IMG/VR virus record: IMGVR_UViG_3300030382_000159
Location: 1 to 20,237 of that record
Reading direction: 5' to 3' (one strand)
Length of the DNA: 20,237 nt
Source of the DNA: a virus
Under the pieces are notes generated by a model. That model did no database searches. It saw only the letters and a list, made by a program, of their open reading frames with translations, and was not told the DNA's origin. The position numbers and the translations under genes were made by a program. Each line of letters opens with the position of its first letter. Within the stretch, counting starts at the first letter, position 1. Of the stretch, positions 1 through 8,128 are shown piece by piece.

Positions 1-1
1 T

Positions 2-1117
2 TTTGCTGTTACAGTCTTTCTAACACTACTGACTATGACTGAAGGTATAAGGGTTTTATTTACAAGATATACTATGACTTCAGCACGTCTTTCAATAATA
101 CCTGAATTCTTAGAAAAGATAAGCCTATTAGGATATGATAATATCTTTAGCGTAAACAAAGCAGAGGTTGTAAACTTAAAGAATAAATCAGATATACTAT
201 TTCGTGGTATTAAAACTTCAGCAGGAAATCAGACAGCTAGTCTAAAATCACTAACAGGTGTATCTTGCTTCGTATTAGATGAGGCAGAAGAACTTGTTGA
301 TGAGAATATATTTGATACAATAGACCTTAGTATTAGAGAAAAGAATATACAGAATAGAGTTATCCTAGTCTTGAATCCTGTTACAAAAGACAATTGGATA
401 TATGAAAGGTTCTTTGAAGGTAAAGGAATTGAAGCAGGTTTTAATGGCGTTAAAGACAATGTATGCTACATACACAGTACCTACCTAGACAATAAAGAAA
501 ACCTCTCAGAGAGCTTCTTAGCAAGAGTAGAAGCTATTAAGCATAGAAACTATAAGAAGTATGCTCAAAAACTTTTAGGACAATGGTTAGATAAAGCTGA
601 AGGTGTAGTATTTGAGAATTGGAGTATAGGCGAATTTAATCCTGATGACTTACAGACTTCTTGTGGAATGGATTTTGGGTTCTCAATCGACCCTGATAGT
701 TTAACAGAAGTAGCTATTGATAAGAAGCATAAGAAGATATATTTAAAAGAACACATATATAAGAATGGTTTAAAGTCTCAAGAACTTGCTCAGATAGTAT
801 TAGAGAAAGTAGGAAATATGTTGATCATCGCTGATAGCAGTGAGCCACGTTTAATAGCAGATTTAAAACACTTAGGAGTTAATATAAAGCCAGTTAAAAA
901 AGGAACCATTGAAAGCGGTATAACAAGAATGCAAGATTATGAATTAATCGTATCACCAGAATCAACTAACATAGCTAAAGAACTAAATAATTATATATAC
1001 AGTGATAAATCTTCTAAGCTTTATGTTGATAGTTACAACCACGCAATAGATGGAATTAGGTATAATGTAATATATCATTTAGACAACCCTAATGCTGGAA
1101 AATACTATGTGCAATAA
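2..1117 (+). CDS. terL: Terminase large subunit (TerL), 5' end outside the window
   Basis: ATPase-nuclease motor that packages phage DNA into the prohead. The frame is open from base 2, eleven codons before the first ATG (35), and those codons read FAVTVFLTLLT, the hydrophobic stretch that normally follows a Walker A loop; the real start and Walker A therefore lie upstream of the window. Counting from the ATG at 35, the Walker B/catalytic pair is CFVLDEAEEL (Asp82, Glu83). The C-terminal RNase H-like nuclease has its three acidic positions: Asp213 in CGMDFGFSIDPD, Asp267 in LIIADSSEP and Asp339 in NHAIDGIRY. The fold order and spacing match the Terminase_3/Terminase_3C (PBSX-like) family. It is followed by a small hairpin and then the tail chaperone genes, not by the portal. 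Identification is firm; the sub-family is by recall of motifs. Confidence 0.95.
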   Translation, partial: FAVTVFLTLLTMTEGIRVLFTRYTMTSARLSIIPEFLEKISLLGYDNIFSVNKAEVVNLKNKSDILFRGIKTSAGNQTASLKSLTGVSCFVLDEAEELVDENIFDTIDLSIREKNIQNRVILVLNPVTKDNWIYERFFEGKGIEAGFNGVKDNVCYIHSTYLDNKENLSESFLARVEAIKHRNYKKYAQKLLGQWLDKAEGVVFENWSIGEFNPDDLQTSCGMDFGFSIDPDSLTEVAIDKKHKKIYLKEHIYKNGLKSQELAQIVLEKVGNMLIIADSSEPRLIADLKHLGVNIKPVKKGTIESGITRMQDYELIVSPESTNIAKELNNYIYSDKSSKLYVDSYNHAIDGIRYNVIYHLDNPNAGKYYVQ

Positions 1118-1120
1118 AAA

Positions 1121-1142
1121 AGGGCTGCTAAAAGCAAACCCT
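1121..1142 (+). terminator. Possible weak terminator hairpin after terL
   Basis: Four bases after the terL stop, AGGG-c-TGCT-aaa-AGCA-aa-CCCT can fold into a stem of two four-bp helices split by a small internal loop. The downstream tract (aattta) is not a proper U-run, so it may be a weak terminator or an RNA 3' end. A promoter-like element follows at 1216, which fits a transcription boundary here. Confidence 0.35.
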
Positions 1143-1215
1143 AATTTATATTATAATGAAAACAAAAACGCTGCAAAGATATAAGAATAAAACAAACAGT
1201 AAACTAAATTATGAA

Positions 1216-1240
1216 CTTTTCTATTATATATTAGATGAAG
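1216..1240 (+). promoter_or_regulatory. Recurrent AT-rich element, copy 1 (putative late promoter)
   Basis: The 20 bases cttttctattatatattaga (1216-1235) recur exactly at 13971-13990, and the match continues through YGAAG in both. Related copies stand before 10688 and 11454. This copy overlaps the ATG of the tail chaperone gene (1235). A TATTATA core could be a -10-like sequence, but no -35 partner is obvious, so a phage-specific regulator or polymerase factor would be needed. The function is inference; the repetition is seen directly. Confidence 0.55.
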
Positions 1241-1834
1241 ATTAAGATTAAGAAGCAAGGAAAACAAAAAGAATTTAAGTTAATCAGTAAATGGGAAGAT
1301 GTCACCCTAGAAAAATGGATTAAACTTATTGATTTTAAAAAAGGTACAAAGACTGAAGAAGCAAAAGAAACAATAGCTTTATTGTCTAATATTCCAAAAG
1401 ATATAATAACCCAATTGGAATTAAAAGATGTTGTTTTAATAATGGGAAAGTTGGTTGAGTTTCAAGAAAAGCAAAACCATTCTTTAAAAAGAATAATTAA
1501 AATAGATGATGAAGAGTTTGGCTTTCATCCTGATTTGGAAGCTATTACTTTAGGTGAGTATGCAGATTTGGAGCAGTTTATAAAGTTAGGTGTTGAAGAT
1601 TACTTGCCAGAAATAATGGCAATTCTTTATAGACCAATAGTTGAAAGGGAAGGAAATCTCTACACTATTAAAGCGTATGAGGGCAATATAAAGTTAAGGG
1701 CAGAGAAGATGAAGAAAATGTCAGCAGAGCAAGTGCAAAGTGCACTGGTTTTTTTTTATCTTTTAGGAAACGTATCTATAACGACTACGGAATCATTTTT
1801 AACGGAACGCCTGAAGGGAACGAAGAAGCAATAG
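1235..1834 (+). CDS. Tail assembly chaperone, short form (G-like)
   Basis: A 199-residue, highly charged, mostly helical protein. It opens with a basic beta-strand-like stretch (KIKIKKQGKQKEFKL), then the segment KWEDVTLEKWIKL, and has a central LGEYADLEQFI segment near residue 107. I recognise this as the type of Bacteroidota phage protein annotated as tail assembly chaperone, but the strongest argument is genetic: an overlapping -1 frame encodes an 84-residue extension typical of lambda G/GT (next entry). Such proteins bind the tape measure and recruit tube subunits during tail assembly and are absent from the virion. The ATG lies inside the repeated AT-rich element, so the mRNA may be leaderless or transcribed from further upstream. 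The short form ends with 25 residues after the slip site that are specific to the zero frame. Confidence 0.75.
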   Translation: MKIKIKKQGKQKEFKLISKWEDVTLEKWIKLIDFKKGTKTEEAKETIALLSNIPKDIITQLELKDVVLIMGKLVEFQEKQNHSLKRIIKIDDEEFGFHPDLEAITLGEYADLEQFIKLGVEDYLPEIMAILYRPIVEREGNLYTIKAYEGNIKLRAEKMKKMSAEQVQSALVFFYLLGNVSITTTESFLTERLKGTKKQ

Positions 1835-2010
1835 CAAGTGAAACATTTGCAGAGAAGTGGGGGTATTTTGGGGTATTTTATAGATTATGTAATGCAGATA
1901 TTTCAAAATTAGAACACATAACAAGACTTAACCTATTAGAAGCTTTTACATGGTTAAGTTATGAAACAGATTTAGACACACAAAATAAAGTAAAACATGC
2001 CAATAAGTAA
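1235..2010 (+). CDS. Tail assembly chaperone, long form by -1 frameshift (GT-like)
   Basis: Joined reading: zero frame from 1235 through Phe174 (codon 1754-1756), then the -1 frame from 1756 to the stop at 2008-2010, giving 258 residues. The -1 frame has no ATG of its own near the junction but is open and protein-like: it contains AEKWGYFGVFYRLCN and ends WLSYETDLDTQNKVKHANK. The shift site is T TTT TTT at 1750-1756, a canonical X XXY YYZ heptamer inside a T9 run. The stop overlaps the start of the next gene by 14 bases. In lambda and many siphoviruses the minor GT product made this way is essential for tail assembly. Alternatives are transcriptional slippage on T9, or a one-base sequencing error (T10 would make one continuous gene). 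Confidence 0.7.
1750..1756 (+). other. Programmed -1 frameshift slippery heptamer
   Basis: The zero-frame codons are GTT TTT TTT TAT, so the ribosome can slip back one base on T TTT TTT (1750-1756) with full re-pairing of both tRNAs. The T-run is nine long (1749-1757), which also allows polymerase slippage. No strong downstream stem-loop or upstream Shine-Dalgarno-like stimulator is evident by eye. Confidence 0.7.
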
Positions 2011-2545
2011 TAAAACATATAATAACGTAATTAACACTTTATGTAGATTAGGTGAATATCATGATCAAATCTCTACTGTATCGGTTGGAGATATATTTGA
2101 CATCAATTTAGAAAAAATGGAGAAGCTGCCTTTATTACACATCAACCCAGTAAGCGTAGCAACAGGAGATAGTGAATTGATCTATTCGTTTCAGATTTTT
2201 ATTTGCGATTTAGTTTCTGAAAAAAATGACTGGCAAACAGAACAGCAAAGCGACCTTACTAAATTAGTAAACACAAAAAGTAATGAGCAAGAAGTTTGGA
2301 ATCAAACATTAGAAATATGTACTGATTTTATTTCAATGTTAAGACATAGTGAGCAACAATCATTAGCAGGAACAAATGATATAAATCAAGCAATCTATTT
2401 TACACAAGACCAATTTACAATAGAACCATTCTCAGAAAGGTTTGACAATCTTTTATGTGGATGGGTATTCACAATAGGGGTTAAAGTTATGAATGACTTT
2501 GATGCTTGTGTTATCCCAGTAACAAGTGCAGGGGCAGGATATTAA
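1997..2545 (+). CDS. Putative tail terminator / tail completion protein
   Basis: A 182-residue soluble protein with no signal peptide or membrane segment. It begins with a helix (NNVINTLCRLGEYHDQI) and has mixed alpha/beta character. The C-terminal part, ERFDNLLCGWVFTIGVKVMN followed by DACVIP, is the kind of ending I associate with small Bacteroidota phage tail-completion proteins that cap the tube. It starts inside the 3' end of the GT frame (14-base overlap) and ends in a TAATG overlap with a 29-codon ORF. In lambda-type phages the tail terminator sits near the chaperone and head-tail joining genes, and here the gp10-like joining gene is two genes downstream. The gene is secure; the function is tentative and could equally be another neck or tail protein. 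Confidence 0.65.
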   Translation: MPISNKTYNNVINTLCRLGEYHDQISTVSVGDIFDINLEKMEKLPLLHINPVSVATGDSELIYSFQIFICDLVSEKNDWQTEQQSDLTKLVNTKSNEQEVWNQTLEICTDFISMLRHSEQQSLAGTNDINQAIYFTQDQFTIEPFSERFDNLLCGWVFTIGVKVMNDFDACVIPVTSAGAGY

Positions 2546-2634
2546 TGCTAGAAAGATTAAAGAAATATAATAAAATAAAAATAGGAAAAATAGAAATAAC
2601 AATATTTCCACCAAAAATAACAATTAAAATATAA
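2545..2634 (+). CDS. Small hypothetical ORF, 29 residues
   Basis: The ATG overlaps the stop of the previous gene (TAATG, 2543-2547). The ORF has 29 codons and ends six bases before the next ATG. The peptide is strongly basic and alternates Ile with Lys (KIKIGKIEIT, then FPPKITIKI), compatible with a beta hairpin or simply with AT-rich leader sequence. The start-stop coupling matches several certain junctions in this window, which favours translation; the low-complexity composition argues against it. No function can be assigned. Confidence 0.35.
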   Translation: MLERLKKYNKIKIGKIEITIFPPKITIKI

Positions 2635-2640
2635 AAAAAT

Positions 2641-3090
2641 ATGGCAGATTTAGTAACAACCATTAGTGAAGCAGTAACCTTGAATGGTTCGCTAAGAGGC
2701 TCAACAAATTCATTGACAACAACAGGGATAATAGATGTGTTTGAAAGAATATTAACTTGTACACATTCACAAACAACAACAGTAGCAGTGTTTAATTCTA
2801 CTCCCTATGGCGCTGATGGTGCTTTGGATGTAGAGAATTGTAAATACTTTAGAATAAGCAATTTAAGTAGTGACCAAGATATGAAGGTTGCTTTTGTTAC
2901 AGCAAACACTAACTATCAAGTAACTGTAAGAGCAGGAGGTTCTCACGTATTATTTCAAGCAGAAGAAGTGATGATAGGTGAAGAAGACGCAAGTCCTGCT
3001 TTTCCTACATTAGAAGACTTAGTGACAGTAGAAGTAAGACCTTCAGCTACAACTGATATTCAAGTAGAATTGTTTGCAGGTCTTGTATAA
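2641..3090 (+). CDS. Small beta-rich virion protein, function unknown
   Basis: A 149-residue protein rich in Thr, Val, Ser and Ala with alternating hydrophobic strands (TVAVFNST, FRISNLSSD, YQVTVRAGGSHVLFQ, IQVELFAGL), which suggests a compact beta-sandwich. It has no signal peptide or membrane helix. Its place between tail genes and the gp10-like joining protein, and its TAATG overlap with that gene, make a structural role likely: a tail tube partner, decoration protein or tail-tip component. Composition alone cannot separate these, and 13211 looks like a better tube candidate. The leader is A-rich (ataaaaaaat) with no Shine-Dalgarno, as for most genes here. Confidence 0.7.
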   Translation: MADLVTTISEAVTLNGSLRGSTNSLTTTGIIDVFERILTCTHSQTTTVAVFNSTPYGADGALDVENCKYFRISNLSSDQDMKVAFVTANTNYQVTVRAGGSHVLFQAEEVMIGEEDASPAFPTLEDLVTVEVRPSATTDIQVELFAGLV

Positions 3091-3623
3091 TGGACATCGC
3101 TAACCTTGAAAGGTATTTAGATAGTTTTGGCAAGTATGTAGTTAAACAAGCTAGAACCAAACTTACTAAAAGTAAAAAGAATGTAAGTAAGGCGCTATAC
3201 AATTCTATTAAGTTCAAGGTGTTTAGCTCAAGTGATAGAATATCTGTAAAATTTTACATGGCTGATTATGGGGCTTTTATAGATAAAGGAGTTTCAGGGA
3301 ATAAGAAAAAACAAAAATACAAGAATTGGGAGGGTAAAAATGTTTCAAGCCCTTTTAAATATGGGTCAAAACAACCCCCTAGTAGTATATTAGAAAAATG
3401 GATCAGTAAAAGAGGAATAAAAGGAAGGGATAAAAAAGGAAGATTTATAACACATAAGTCTTTAGCATTTTTGATAGGGCGTTCAATTAAATTAAAAGGA
3501 ATTAAAAGCACAAGTTTCTTTCAAAGACCTTTACAACTTGGCTTAGAAAACTTAGGGCAGGATTTTTTAAAAGCGTTAAGAGAAGATATAATAGGGGGAT
3601 TAACACAAGTAAATAAAAAATAA
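3090..3623 (+). CDS. HK97 gp10-like head-tail joining / minor tail protein
   Basis: A 177-residue basic protein with the layout of the HK97 gp10 / lambda Z-like family: an N-terminal helix with many lysines (KQARTKLTKSKKNVSKAL), a strand pair ending in YGAFIDKGVSG (residues 60-70), a basic loop, and the C-terminal segment SLAFLIGRSIKLKG...STSFFQRPL (124-148) followed by a helix. The pairing of an ...Y...ID.G..G motif with a late FF.RPL motif is typical of the family. These proteins sit at the top of the tail tube and complete the tail before it joins the head. The start overlaps the preceding stop (TAATG) and the stop abuts the next ATG, so the gene is embedded in a tight operon. Confidence 0.8.
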   Translation: MDIANLERYLDSFGKYVVKQARTKLTKSKKNVSKALYNSIKFKVFSSSDRISVKFYMADYGAFIDKGVSGNKKKQKYKNWEGKNVSSPFKYGSKQPPSSILEKWISKRGIKGRDKKGRFITHKSLAFLIGRSIKLKGIKSTSFFQRPLQLGLENLGQDFLKALREDIIGGLTQVNKK

Positions 3624-5072
3624 ATGGCAACAAATTCAATAATAGAACAAAAACCACCTAGTCAAATATGGCAGATATTACCAGTTGGTCAAGAGATAAT
3701 ATTCGTGGTTTCTAATAATACAGCAGTAGCAAATGAAACAAATGTTAAGTTTGTTGCGAAGGTACATATAAGTAATAGTACATATCCTGATTTAAGTACT
3801 ACAACTGATTTAATAGGAACTTTTAAAACCACGCCAAACAATGCAGGTGTAGGTATTTATAATTTTAGAAATATTATTGAGAATTACGTTAGTGCAGATA
3901 ATATGGCAGCTAATGGGAGTTCTTATAAAGGAACAACAACTAGCGCAACAGCTAGACATCCACTTCACTTAATAGATAAATATTCTTTAAATGATGATAT
4001 TGTAAGATACATGGCTATTGAATTTTCAGTAGAATATAAAGGAGCAACTGATACGTCTGGCAATAGTGATGTAAATACAGTGAAAATACAAGCAGGAACA
4101 GAAAGAAATTCTAGGGTATATGTTCTTTTTAATGGATATGTAAAAGAAACAGATGTACTTACAATGGGAACTGGTGTTGGTGCTAATGATTTTGGATTTG
4201 ATATGTCACCTTTTGTTCTATCAGGGGCTTCATCAACAAAGAAATTATTAACTAATATGCCTACCAATCAATATGCAAATATTGATGATTATGGAACTAT
4301 GTCATTTTGGGATGATGCAGGAGACCCTTTATATCGCTTTACTCTTGTGTATTATGATAGTGAAGATAGTTTGTTAGGAACAGACTATATATTAAGATCA
4401 ACAGCAAATGGGGCTTATGATACTTATGACGTTGATTCTAAAAAACAAATAGTACACTTTGGTTGTTTTCCAGGCAACTTAAACAATTGGGCAAGTACTT
4501 TTAGAACTTTAGTAGCAGCAGGAACTATACAGGGCGGCTATTATTTTGTAACTGCTGTTGATTTAAGTTCCGATGCAATGACACAAACATATAGAATTAA
4601 TCTAAATTGTCCTACATTAAAAGGTTATGAACCTATCAGGCTTGCGTGGTTAAACCAATGGGGGTGTTGGGATTATTACACATTTATTAAGCAATCAACT
4701 AAAACAATATCTACTAAAGGAACTACCTATGACCAACTTGATGGAACTTGGAATGATAGTTATTATAGAATAGATAGCTTTAAGGGTGGTAAAAAAACTT
4801 TCAGAGTAAATGCAACTGAAAAAATAAAAATAAATACAGATTTTGTAAGCGAAGATTATAATATAATTTTTGAAGAACTTATAAATAGCCCTGAAGTTTA
4901 TGTATTAGAGGGTTATCAGACTGATGCAACTAATACTGCTTTAAATCAATATGTTAAACCTGTTAGACTGGCAACTTCTAGCTTTACAAGAAAGACAGTA
5001 GCAAATGATAAGCTAATACAATATGCATTTGAAATAGAAAAAAGTAAAAAACTAAGAACTCAATCGGTATAA
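3624..5072 (+). CDS. Large tail / tail-tip structural protein
   Basis: A 482-residue beta-rich protein without signal peptide. The N-terminal part (about 10-95) has QEIIFVVSNNT, a strand VKFVAKVHIS, and LIGTFKTTPNNAGVGIYNFR; the C-terminal part has RLAWLNQWGCWDYYTF (about 338-353) and a strand-rich end with IIFEELINSPEVYVLEGYQT. I recall the WLN..G.WDYYTF type of motif from uncharacterised tail proteins of Bacteroidota phages. It is directly coupled to the 1018-residue tip protein downstream (TAATG at 5070-5074), so it likely belongs to the distal tail or baseplate, possibly as the distal-tail (Dit-like) ring. The exact role is inference; no enzyme motif is visible. Confidence 0.7.
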   Translation: MATNSIIEQKPPSQIWQILPVGQEIIFVVSNNTAVANETNVKFVAKVHISNSTYPDLSTTTDLIGTFKTTPNNAGVGIYNFRNIIENYVSADNMAANGSSYKGTTTSATARHPLHLIDKYSLNDDIVRYMAIEFSVEYKGATDTSGNSDVNTVKIQAGTERNSRVYVLFNGYVKETDVLTMGTGVGANDFGFDMSPFVLSGASSTKKLLTNMPTNQYANIDDYGTMSFWDDAGDPLYRFTLVYYDSEDSLLGTDYILRSTANGAYDTYDVDSKKQIVHFGCFPGNLNNWASTFRTLVAAGTIQGGYYFVTAVDLSSDAMTQTYRINLNCPTLKGYEPIRLAWLNQWGCWDYYTFIKQSTKTISTKGTTYDQLDGTWNDSYYRIDSFKGGKKTFRVNATEKIKINTDFVSEDYNIIFEELINSPEVYVLEGYQTDATNTALNQYVKPVRLATSSFTRKTVANDKLIQYAFEIEKSKKLRTQSV

Positions 5073-8000
5073 TGAATAACGTACAACTTATAATATATCC
5101 ACAATTCTTTAACGGAAGATTTAATGAAATATCTGCTGATACAAATGAATTTGTTGTAGATGGGATTAATTTTAACAGTTTTAATGCTAGTGAGTCTTAT
5201 GATACAACAGGATTAGTAGCAAATTCAAGAGAAGAAGCGCTTGTTAATTTACCACCTACTTACCCTAATACATGGTACAGATATAGAAGCACCACAGGAG
5301 TAACACCTGCCCTGCCAGTCGAGGCATTAGGAAGTGTGAGGCTTTATGCTGGTAGCTCAACTACTTTTACTGGTGTATATCAAACCCTTACGAATTTAAC
5401 AGTTGGACAAAATTATACTATTAGTATTGATATTGAAGTAGGGAGTGCAGGTCTTGTTTACATAAATACTTATAATGTTTTAGGAAGTTCTGTATTTATA
5501 AGAAGTCAGTCAATACATGTAGCAAGTGCAAGTACATTGTCCACCTCTTTCACAGCATCACAACCTAGTCAAATATTAATGTTGACTTATGTTGATAGTG
5601 GTTCGGTAAACATAGCAGTAGATCAAATATCTATATTACCACAAGGGGTAAAACCATCAGGAGCTGACAATATCTTGGCAAGTGGTGAAGTGATTTGCGA
5701 CCTTTATGAAGATGAAAATATACCATTGACATTAAGCGTAGATAATTTTAAAAATGCGGCTGAAAAGATACAATCTTATTCTAAGGCGTTTAAATTACCA
5801 GGAACAAAAAAGAACAATCGCATATTTGATAATATTTTTGAAATAACAAGATCAGCACAAGGGATAGTATTTAATCCTTATCTTAAAACACAAGCTAAAT
5901 TAAAACAAGATGGATTTCTTTTATTTGAAGGATATTTAAGACTTATAGCCATCCAAGACAAAAAAGGTGAAATAAGTTATAACGTGAATTTGTATTCTGA
6001 AGTAGTTGCGTTAGCTGATGTGTTGAAAGAGAAAGAGTTTAGTGATTTAGATTTTAGCGAATTATTACATAATTATCATTGGGATAATATTCAAGCTAGT
6101 TGGACAGGAGCATTACCTTTACAAAACCCCTTACCAGTTGGCACTTACGCAGGAACTGCTGGAGCATCATCTACTGGGGTTTTAAAATATCCTTTTTGCA
6201 ATTGGAACAATTCAATTGTAATATCTAATAACATACAACCTACATTACCAAATTTAGAAAGTGCCTTTAGACCTTTTATAAGCATCAAGTATTGTATTGA
6301 TAGGATATTTGAGTCCACACCTTTCACATACACAAGTAATTTCTTTTCCAGCGATGTTAATTTTCAAAATTTATATATGGATTTTAATTGGGGTTCAGAA
6401 ACGAATCCTTCTTTAGCAGAAGAAGCAGGATGGTTAAGATACACAGTGCCTCAGGATGGAACCACAACTTATGCTACTACATCTTGGTCAGCATATCCTC
6501 TTAACCCCCAAACTTTAGAAGATGAATTTGGATATGATGATACTACCCATATTTTTACCGTACCTGCTGCTCAAGAAAACAGTACATACATGATGGATTA
6601 TAATTGTAGAGTTATTGCTAAAAAAGATGCAAATATAGAAATGAGATGGGTTGTGAATTATGGTACTGCGACAGAAACTGTATATAATTATTCAGGAGTT
6701 GTAGCTTTAGAAGGTTCTGCTGTTGCAAATGCTAGATTTAATTGGAGTACTTCATACGATACAATTACATCAGTTGTAGTTAGACAGGGAGGCTATTATA
6801 CAGGAGCAGCACCTACGGTAACGATACAGTCTGGCTTACTTCCAAGTACTCCTACAACTTTTACAGCTACATTAACTGGTACTGAAGTAACAAGCATAGC
6901 AATTACTGGAGGTGATGATGCTCCTTATAATTTAAATGGAGCAAATACGGTATATTTTAATGGTATAAATCCTGTATACACTTATGAAGGAACTTTGAAT
7001 GGAGTAGCAGGTGGGGTGACCTTGCAACCAGGAGATACTTTACAATTACAATGGAAGGCAAGTGCAACAGATAGTATAAGACAAGATGATACTATAAATT
7101 ATTTTGCAAATGATAGTTATAATGTAAATACTTTTCGTATTCCAAATACTACTAACGAAGTGTATTGTAGAATTAGTATTTTAGCAATGACAGATGATGT
7201 TTTACTACAAACATTAAGAGGTGAACTAAGCCAATGGGAATTTTTAAAAGGATTAATGACTATGTTTAATTTAGTGAGTTTACCTGATAAGAATAATCCT
7301 AACAATATTTTAATTGAACCCTATGGTGATGTATTTATAAGTGATACAGCAGGATTAAATTTAGCATCAAGAAGCATATCACATGATTGGACAGAAAAAA
7401 TAGATGTACAAGAAATTAAACTCAAACCTCTAACAGATTTAAATAAAAAGACTATTTTTAAGTTCGCTGAAGATGAAGATGATGCTGCTTTTAGTATTTA
7501 TAAAAATGCAGTACAAGGCCATTTGTATGGAAGTAAAGTTTATGATGCATCAGGGTTTACCGTTCTACAAGGAGAAGATGAAATAGTAGCAGAGCCATTT
7601 GCGGCAACAATAGTTAAGCCAATTATACCTGATTGGGGATCACTTTTAATCCCTACAATGTATGGTATGGATGATAAAGGTACTCCTGAAGGTATTGATA
7701 ATTTACCTAGAATATTGTTTGATTGTGGGGTTAATACTTTGTCAGGATATACTTATATTGTTCCTAATCAAAATGGAGTTTCAGGAACTAATTCTCAAGC
7801 GACTTGGTTGCAATTTAGTCATTTGACACAGAGCAACCCTACTAATGCTGGAACGATAGATTTTCATTTTGGAGAATGCCAACTAATACCTCCTACTGGA
7901 AGCCCAGTCCCTAATAATTTATTTAATACATATTGGCTCCCTTATTATTCACAATTATATAATCCTGATACAAGAATCATGTCTTTAAAAGTGGATTTAA

Positions 8001-8128
8001 GGGCTTCAGATATTAATACATTTGATTTTGCAGATACCGTATTCATCAAAAACCGAGAGTTTCGAGTGAATAAAATAGACTACAAACCAAATGATTTATC
8101 AATTGTTGAATTTATACTTATACCATAA
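5072..8128 (+). CDS. Tail-tip hub protein with embedded carbohydrate-binding-like domains
   Basis: A 1018-residue structural protein. About residues 35-195 form a jelly-roll-like, Ser/Thr/Gly-rich segment (from SYDTTGLVAN to VNIAVDQISILPQG) that resembles CenC-type carbohydrate-binding modules. The conserved core starts near 206 (VICDLYEDENIPLTLSVDNF, then KIQSYSKAFKLPGTKKNN). Residues 563-635 hold two units of the type TSVVVRQGGYYTGAAPTVTI, a repeat known from phage fibres. About 711-755 (QWEFLKGLMTMFNLVSLPD, ILIEPYGD) and the C-terminal strands (YKPNDLSIVEFILI) look like hub or tail-associated protein parts. It probably forms the tail tip that contacts the outer surface of the host. Translationally coupled to both neighbours (TAATG). 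The hub assignment is by motif recall and position. Confidence 0.75.
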   Translation: MNNVQLIIYPQFFNGRFNEISADTNEFVVDGINFNSFNASESYDTTGLVANSREEALVNLPPTYPNTWYRYRSTTGVTPALPVEALGSVRLYAGSSTTFTGVYQTLTNLTVGQNYTISIDIEVGSAGLVYINTYNVLGSSVFIRSQSIHVASASTLSTSFTASQPSQILMLTYVDSGSVNIAVDQISILPQGVKPSGADNILASGEVICDLYEDENIPLTLSVDNFKNAAEKIQSYSKAFKLPGTKKNNRIFDNIFEITRSAQGIVFNPYLKTQAKLKQDGFLLFEGYLRLIAIQDKKGEISYNVNLYSEVVALADVLKEKEFSDLDFSELLHNYHWDNIQASWTGALPLQNPLPVGTYAGTAGASSTGVLKYPFCNWNNSIVISNNIQPTLPNLESAFRPFISIKYCIDRIFESTPFTYTSNFFSSDVNFQNLYMDFNWGSETNPSLAEEAGWLRYTVPQDGTTTYATTSWSAYPLNPQTLEDEFGYDDTTHIFTVPAAQENSTYMMDYNCRVIAKKDANIEMRWVVNYGTATETVYNYSGVVALEGSAVANARFNWSTSYDTITSVVVRQGGYYTGAAPTVTIQSGLLPSTPTTFTATLTGTEVTSIAITGGDDAPYNLNGANTVYFNGINPVYTYEGTLNGVAGGVTLQPGDTLQLQWKASATDSIRQDDTINYFANDSYNVNTFRIPNTTNEVYCRISILAMTDDVLLQTLRGELSQWEFLKGLMTMFNLVSLPDKNNPNNILIEPYGDVFISDTAGLNLASRSISHDWTEKIDVQEIKLKPLTDLNKKTIFKFAEDEDDAAFSIYKNAVQGHLYGSKVYDASGFTVLQGEDEIVAEPFAATIVKPIIPDWGSLLIPTMYGMDDKGTPEGIDNLPRILFDCGVNTLSGYTYIVPNQNGVSGTNSQATWLQFSHLTQSNPTNAGTIDFHFGECQLIPPTGSPVPNNLFNTYWLPYYSQLYNPDTRIMSLKVDLRASDINTFDFADTVFIKNREFRVNKIDYKPNDLSIVEFILIP

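Noticed and set aside
1156-1245. 29-codon ORF before the tail chaperone gene, ending YELFYYILDED
   Set aside because: Its end is the repeated DNA element read as protein and it overlaps the chaperone start; copy 3 of the element contains stops in this frame, so the conservation is at DNA level.
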